Assembly (NCBI GenBank): GCA_020425605.1
Contig: JAGQRH010000035.1
Span: 1-36,097 of the forward strand
Direction: 5' to 3'
From: Planctomycetota bacterium
GTDB taxonomy: Bacteria; Planctomycetota; UBA8742; UBA2392
DNA: 36,097 nt
The notes under the pieces were generated by a model. The model did not search any database, was not told where the DNA came from, and saw only the letters and a list, made by a program, of their open reading frames with translations. A program made the position numbers and the translations under genes. This document shows, piece by piece, positions 32,088 through 36,097 of the stretch (its first letter is position 1; each line of letters starts with the position of its first letter).

Positions 32088-32118
32088 TGGACACAGACCG
32101 GTCCTGCTTCGCTATACT
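32088..32118 (+). promoter_or_regulatory. Candidate promoter of the 32141 gene
   Basis: TGGACA (32088-32093) and TATACT (32113-32118), a good -10 but a long spacer of 19 bp. Confidence 0.4.
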
Positions 32119-32140
32119 GTCGGCGTAGCCGGAGGAACGC

Positions 32141-32752
32141 GTGAACGCGGAAGAATTCAACCTGGATGTCCTGATCAGCTCAATGAAAGAGCTGCGGCAG
32201 ATGCAATTGGACAACCAGGTCCGCCAGGCACTTGAGAACGCCAAACTGAAGCTCGACCCGGGCACGCTTGAAGACTTCATCCACGAGCTTGAGTCCGACA
32301 TTGAAGAACACATCGAGCGGCTGGAGCGCATATCCGGCGTCCTGATTGAAGAAGAACGCGCCCACCCGGAGCGGATGGAAGACGTGCGTCGGCGTGAAGT
32401 TGCCTTCCAGTCTGGTTGTGACCTCGAGGAGGTGGACAGCCTTTGTGAAGCCTTCAGCCGCGCGCGGGAGATCCTTGCCGGGCTGAAGAAGGGCGGCAGC
32501 GGTGTGATCGACGTCAAGTTGCTGTTCAGCAACCTGCCCGGGCTGACAGGCTTGCCGGGCACCGAAGACGGCGAGCCCGGAAAGACATCCAGCCTGCTGC
32601 GGGGGCTGCTGGACGGCACAATCCATTCGCGCCCGATGCCCGCTCCGGACCTGAACGAGTTGACTGCACGAAACGACGAATTCGAGGCGCTTTTTGATCT
32701 GGAAGGCACCAGCGCCCCGAAAAACCGTCTGCCCAAAGACTGGAAACCCTGA
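32141..32752 (+). CDS. Hypothetical cytoplasmic helical protein
   Basis: 203 residues, not recognised. No signal peptide or membrane helix. Residues 1-125 are strongly helical and charged, with coiled-coil-like spacing (LEDFIHELESDIEEHIERLE), then a Gly/Pro-rich stretch (130-155) and a soluble tail ending PKNRLPKDWKP. Start: GTG at 32141 with GGAGG 7 nt upstream. It stands alone between a terminator and rpsP. The frame has the GC bias of its neighbours and a good ribosome-binding site, so I take it as real. Confidence 0.65.
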   Translation: MNAEEFNLDVLISSMKELRQMQLDNQVRQALENAKLKLDPGTLEDFIHELESDIEEHIERLERISGVLIEEERAHPERMEDVRRREVAFQSGCDLEEVDSLCEAFSRAREILAGLKKGGSGVIDVKLLFSNLPGLTGLPGTEDGEPGKTSSLLRGLLDGTIHSRPMPAPDLNELTARNDEFEALFDLEGTSAPKNRLPKDWKP

Positions 32753-32900
32753 TCGATTTTGCCGCGATCCCGCCCATCCGGCCCCTTGCATCCAAATACG
32801 CGCCCGGCTACCCTTTCGCGCCCGTTTCGGCGGTTGGCTTTATTATTGTCACGCGCGGGCGGGCATCGAATGAGCACGCAGGGCGCTGGAGGTTTGAAGC

Positions 32901-33194
32901 ATGGTCAAGATCCGTCTCACGCGTACGGGACGCAAGCACTACCACACGTTCCGCATTGTCGCCACCGAAGCGACCAATCCGCGCGACGGCCGTTTCAACG
33001 AGATCCTGGGCAGCTACGACCCGAATCTCGCGAACAACGACGAGAAGAAGTTCGTGTTCAACAGGGAACGGCTCGAGCATTGGATCGGCAAAGGCGCACA
33101 GCCGTCGGCCACTGTATGGACACTGCTGCGCAAGCACGGCATCAACAAGGCCACCGCAAAGGCCACGCGCAAGCAGCTCTCTGCCTCGTCCTGA
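32901..33194 (+). CDS. rpsP: 30S ribosomal protein S16
   Basis: 97 residues. The start MVKIRLTRTGRKHYHTFRIV and the following RDGRFNEILGSYDP are the S16 signature; RLEHWIGKGAQPSATVWTLL forms the conserved helix. S16 helps assemble the 30S platform. GGAGG lies 11 nt before the ATG at 32901. In many bacteria rpsP lies next to ffh, rimM, trmD and rplS; here those partners are absent and ffh is 10 kb away. A lipoprotein gene appears to start within its last quarter. Confidence 0.95.
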   Translation: MVKIRLTRTGRKHYHTFRIVATEATNPRDGRFNEILGSYDPNLANNDEKKFVFNRERLEHWIGKGAQPSATVWTLLRKHGINKATAKATRKQLSASS

Positions 33195-34123
33195 TCGCAC
33201 TCAGCCTTGCTTTGGTGACCGCCGGCTGCATCCAGCCGGCCGGTCGTCCGCAGGACCGCGACAAGGCGATGGCCGAGAGCTATGAGCGTTTTGCGCCGCC
33301 CGAACGCGGCCCCGTGAACTCCCAGCACCAGACGCCCGAAGACCCGGCCTACCCGAAACTCAAGGAAGACGTGCCCCTGCTCGCCTCTGAAATCCCGCTC
33401 CAGCGCATTCAGGCGGACAACCGCCTCAACCAGGCCGGGGCGAAGGGACTTGTTGAGGTTGCGCTCTTCCTCAAGCGCAAAGATGCCACTCCCGCCCAGT
33501 TGATTGAAGCCCTGCGCTTCATCGCAGCTGCGGACTTCGCGACACTTGAAGCCGACGAGGCTTCCCAGGTACGCGAAGCGCTGTCCCACTGCCTCGACCA
33601 CCCAAACGGCAAAGTGCGTGTCGAAGCCGCCCGCGCACTGCAGGTACACGGGCCTGGCTCGCAACGTACGGTCTTCCTGACGGCAATCGGTGATTCCGAG
33701 CGCCGCGTGCGCTGGGCCGTTGTACGCCGCTTCAGCGACCATCCCGAGGAGCTTGATCGCACCCAGCGCACCATCCTGCTCAGCTATCTCGAAGCTGGCA
33801 CGCGCAGCGCCTTCACAGCCGCCGACCAGGACCAGGACTCGAAGCTGACCCCACGAGAGTTCAAGGGCACGGCCGACGAATTCGCAAAGCTTGACCGCAA
33901 CCAGGACGGTGCTGTCAGCAACGAAGAATGGATCAGCCCGGTGCCCAGCGAAGTGCGCGCCGATGTGGTCGCGCTGCTGCTGCGCATGCACAGCAAACTG
34001 ACGCCGGATGAACAGCCAGTCGGATACAATCCGTGGCTGCCATCTTCGGATCAGTTGGATATCGTCACGCAATGGCAGAATTGGAACAAGAACCTGTCTG
34101 ACAAGGCACCCGAAGAGAAATAG
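33116..34123 (+). CDS. Lipoprotein with HEAT-like repeats and paired EF-hand loops
   Basis: The frame contains a lipoprotein signal: h-region AALCLVLIALSLALVTAGC, with the lipid-modified Cys at residue 38 if the ATG at 33116 is used. That ATG lies inside rpsP and overlaps it by 79 nt in another frame; no other good start gives a full signal peptide. Residues 115-225 are HEAT-like helical repeats (HPNGKVRVEAARALQVHG). Two EF-hand-type calcium loops follow: DQDQDSKLTPRE (237-248) and DRNQDGAVSNEE (260-271). Likely an envelope, calcium-binding scaffold. Also a likely lgt substrate. Confidence 0.72.
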   Translation: MDTAAQARHQQGHRKGHAQAALCLVLIALSLALVTAGCIQPAGRPQDRDKAMAESYERFAPPERGPVNSQHQTPEDPAYPKLKEDVPLLASEIPLQRIQADNRLNQAGAKGLVEVALFLKRKDATPAQLIEALRFIAAADFATLEADEASQVREALSHCLDHPNGKVRVEAARALQVHGPGSQRTVFLTAIGDSERRVRWAVVRRFSDHPEELDRTQRTILLSYLEAGTRSAFTAADQDQDSKLTPREFKGTADEFAKLDRNQDGAVSNEEWISPVPSEVRADVVALLLRMHSKLTPDEQPVGYNPWLPSSDQLDIVTQWQNWNKNLSDKAPEEK

Positions 34124-34132
34124 GACCCTGGC

Positions 34133-34942
34133 ATGGCCACCGTACGCGAACTGCAGACCAAGGCACGCAAGCTCTACCTCAAGTGGAAGAAGGACTACGC
34201 AAAGGGCCTCGAAAAGGACCAGCGCAGCCCCGTATCTCACCTCTGCCTCACCATTCTGCTGCGCAACAACACCGTCACGAACGCGGCCAAGGCGGAACAG
34301 GCCTTGCGCACGCGCTTTGTGGACTGGAACGAAATACGAGTCAGCCCCGTCGCCGAAGTCCGCGACGCACTTGAAGAAGCCGGCACTCCCAATGCCGAGC
34401 AGAAGGCCTACGCACTGCGCCGCTTCCTGCGCGACGTGTTCGGCAAGTTCACCAAGACCAACCTGTACTTCGACCTGATGGAGATTCCCGAGGTCGTACC
34501 TGAGCTTCTCCCCGGCGAGAAGGCCCCGGAAACCGATGACGACGACGAAGACGCCGAAGAAGCGGTAACGCGCGAGTCCGGCCTGCCGCCGCATCCGGAA
34601 GTGCCTGGCTACGTCGACATGGTCCGCATCCTCGACCAGCCCATGCCGCTCGACCCGAAGCTGATCATGGAAAAGAACGCGATCACGGTGTGCTCGGTCG
34701 CGTGGGACGATGCAGAGCGCGGCCCGTTCAGCATCATCTGGCGCGTAGCGCTGGCCGAGGGATTGATCGAGCCGGAGTACGAAGGCACCGAGGCGCTGTC
34801 GCGCCTCCGCAACCAGATCGCGCCCGAGAAAGAACGCGACGAGTTCGCCTTCTACGCAATCCTGCACGCCGAGAACAACTGGCCCAAGATCAGCAAGGCA
34901 GCAGACAAGGTCCGCAAGAAGGTCGCCAAGGCCAAAGCGTAA
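34133..34942 (+). CDS. Endonuclease III-like protein lacking catalytic motifs
   Basis: 269 residues. The first third reads SPVSHLCLTILLRNNTVTNA, then WNEIRVSPVAEVRDALEEAG and KAYALRRFLRD, which lines up with the helical start of endonuclease III. Near the C-terminus RDEFAFYAILHAENN resembles the HWLILHG helix of that family. The helix-hairpin-helix (LPGVGRKTA in Nth) with the catalytic Lys and the four cluster cysteines are absent; an acidic stretch (DDDDEDAEEA) sits midway. It may bind DNA without cutting or be a diverged relative. ATG at 34133, 9 nt after the previous stop. Confidence 0.6.
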   Translation: MATVRELQTKARKLYLKWKKDYAKGLEKDQRSPVSHLCLTILLRNNTVTNAAKAEQALRTRFVDWNEIRVSPVAEVRDALEEAGTPNAEQKAYALRRFLRDVFGKFTKTNLYFDLMEIPEVVPELLPGEKAPETDDDDEDAEEAVTRESGLPPHPEVPGYVDMVRILDQPMPLDPKLIMEKNAITVCSVAWDDAERGPFSIIWRVALAEGLIEPEYEGTEALSRLRNQIAPEKERDEFAFYAILHAENNWPKISKAADKVRKKVAKAKA

Positions 34943-34943
34943 C

Positions 34944-34972
34944 TTGTCGCGAGGCGCCTTGCGCGCTAGAAA
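34944..34972 (+). promoter_or_regulatory. Candidate promoter of sucD
   Basis: TTGTCG (34944-34949), a 17-bp spacer and TAGAAA (34967-34972), with AGGGGGA before the ATG at 34997. It suggests sucD is transcribed on its own. Confidence 0.4.
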
Positions 34973-34996
34973 CCGGGCAGCCTCAGGGGGAATGCA

Positions 34997-35929
34997 ATGT
35001 CGATTTTCGTCAACAAAGCAACGCGCGTGATCTGCCAGGGCATCACCGGCACTCACGGTGCGTTTCACTCTGCTCGATGCATTGAATACGGCACCAATTT
35101 CGTCGGCGGCGTTACGCCCGGCAAGGGCGGCAAGGTGTTCGACAAGGACCCCGCCGGCCAGGCCATCAAGGCCCCGAGCGGTGATGCGGTCAGCCTGCCG
35201 ATCTTCAATACCGTCGCCGAGGCGATGGATGAAGTCGGCGTCGACGCCAGCATGATCTTCGTGCCGCCGCCGCTGGCGGCCGACGCCATCCTCGAGGCCG
35301 CGGATGCCGGCGTGAAGCTGATCTGCTGTATCACCGAGGGCATCCCGGTCATGGACATGGTCCGCGTCGCCGAGGTCATGAAAGAACGCTACCCGCAATC
35401 GCGCCTCGTGGGCCCGAACTGCCCCGGCGTCATCACCCCCGGCGAGTGCAAGATCGGCATCATGCCCGGCCACATCCACAAGCCGGGCAAGATCGGCATC
35501 GTCAGCCGCAGCGGAACACTCACATACGAAGCCGTCCACCAGGTCACCACCCACGGCATGGGTCAGAGCACCTGCGTCGGCATCGGCGGCGACCCGGTCA
35601 ACGGCACGAATTTCATTGACTGCCTCAGCGCCTTCAACGCTGACCCGAACACAGAAGCGGTCATCATGATCGGCGAGATCGGTGGCAATGCCGAAGAGAA
35701 GGCCGCCCAGTGGGTTGCCGAGAACATGCACAAGCCGGTCGCCGCGTTCATCGCAGGCAGAACCGCGCCCCCGGGCAAGCGCATGGGCCACGCCGGCGCG
35801 ATCATCAGCGGCGGCAAGGGAACGGCCGACGACAAGATGAAGGCGCTTCGCAATGCAGGTATCACCGTCGCCGAAAGCCCGGCCGACCTCGCCAAGGCAC
35901 TCAAGGAAGCCATGGCCGCAGTCGCCTAG
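34997..35929 (+). CDS. sucD: Succinate--CoA ligase, alpha subunit
   Basis: Subunit of the citric-acid-cycle enzyme making succinate and ATP/GTP from succinyl-CoA. The 310-residue protein has the CoA-binding start ([15 protein letters not shown]), [29 protein letters not shown] and the phosphohistidine region [18 protein letters not shown], whose His is the phosphorylated residue. AGGGGGA precedes the ATG at 34997. The beta subunit gene sucC, normally just upstream, is not in this window; the endonuclease III-like gene lies there instead. Confidence 0.95.
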   Translation: MSIFVNKATRVICQGITGTHGAFHSARCIEYGTNFVGGVTPGKGGKVFDKDPAGQAIKAPSGDAVSLPIFNTVAEAMDEVGVDASMIFVPPPLAADAILEAADAGVKLICCITEGIPVMDMVRVAEVMKERYPQSRLVGPNCPGVITPGECKIGIMPGHIHKPGKIGIVSRSGTLTYEAVHQVTTHGMGQSTCVGIGGDPVNGTNFIDCLSAFNADPNTEAVIMIGEIGGNAEEKAAQWVAENMHKPVAAFIAGRTAPPGKRMGHAGAIISGGKGTADDKMKALRNAGITVAESPADLAKALKEAMAAVA

Positions 35930-35962
35930 TCTATGGGTGAATGCAGTCACGCAGTGAATTCC

Positions 35963-35994
35963 GAACCCGGGCGTTTTTGCCCGGGTTCTTGTTT
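35963..35994 (+). terminator. Rho-independent terminator after sucD
   Basis: Ten-base-pair perfect stem (GAACCCGGGC / GCCCGGGTTC), a 6-nt loop with five Ts, then TTGTTT. The remaining 103 bp to the window end show no feature I can support. Confidence 0.88.
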
Positions 35995-36097
35995 GGATCT
36001 CCGGCCGAATCGCATGGATTGTCGCGCCTGGCCCGCCAGAAATGGGCGTCCGGCGGCATTCGTTAAATGACGATCCGCGCCGCGCGAAAGTGCGGCG

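Noticed and set aside
33014..35950. 978-residue minus-strand open frame opposite sucD and neighbours
   Set aside because: Shadow of sucD, the 34133 gene and the lipoprotein, all of which have family motifs or signal peptides on the plus strand.
1..36097. CRISPR array, tRNA genes, phage or conjugation modules
   Set aside because: No regularly spaced repeats, no cloverleaf-like sequences and no phage or mobilisation proteins were recognised.

Overview
The window is GC-rich bacterial chromosome, packed with genes on both strands. No rRNA, tRNA, CRISPR array or phage module was seen. Markers are core housekeeping genes (nuoABC, der, trpS, ffh, rpsP, sucD, lgt) mixed with large anchored or secreted proteins: choice-of-anchor repeats, carboxypeptidase-regulatory repeats plus PDZ, a TonB-like anchored terpenoid-cyclase-fold protein, and a HEAT/EF-hand lipoprotein. 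Together with an ole (long-chain olefin) locus this mix suggests a Planctomycetota-like or other large-genome Gram-negative bacterium. That placement is an inference.

Layout. 1-3023 (minus): oleA, oleB and the 5' part of oleC (cut by the window edge), with a small GxxExxY gene flanked by inverted repeats wedged between oleB and oleC. 3206-4435 (plus): a secreted HExxH metallopeptidase. 4656-8372 (plus): three related secreted proteins, each with its own candidate promoter and leader hairpin, ending in Cys-Ser-Thr, a membrane helix and a basic tail; the middle copy carries an in-frame UGA. A SnoaL-like gene lies among them. 8470-13838 (plus): lgt, a coupled membrane protein of unknown function, a carboxypeptidase-regulatory/PDZ protein and a methyltransferase. 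13839-15416 (minus): nuoC, nuoB, nuoA only, behind a structured leader of about 425 nt. 15952-19496 (minus): der, a BI-1/YccA family membrane protein, trpS. 19739-20404 (plus): GYF_2/DUF4190-like protein. 20401-23095 (minus): ffh followed by a QEGLA/DUF1704 peptidase. 23316-31971 (plus): ygiQ, catalase-like protein, a double SnoaL lipoprotein, a two-gene osmoprotectant-type ABC transporter, and the terpenoid-cyclase-fold protein. 32141-35929 (plus): an unknown gene, rpsP, a lipoprotein that appears to start inside rpsP, an endonuclease III-like protein without its catalytic motifs, and sucD.

Most notable points: (i) the shared Cys-Ser-Thr C-terminal signal, with 31 residues after the Cys in two of the three proteins, looks like an undescribed sorting or anchoring tag; (ii) a UGA interrupts one of these genes; (iii) a palindromic repeat is inserted in frame in ygiQ and found again in the nuoA leader; (iv) a minimal GxxExxY cassette with 33-bp imperfect inverted repeats sits inside the ole operon; (v) nuoABC is cut off from nuoD. 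Motifs, start sites and hairpins were read by eye; no alignment or database search was run.
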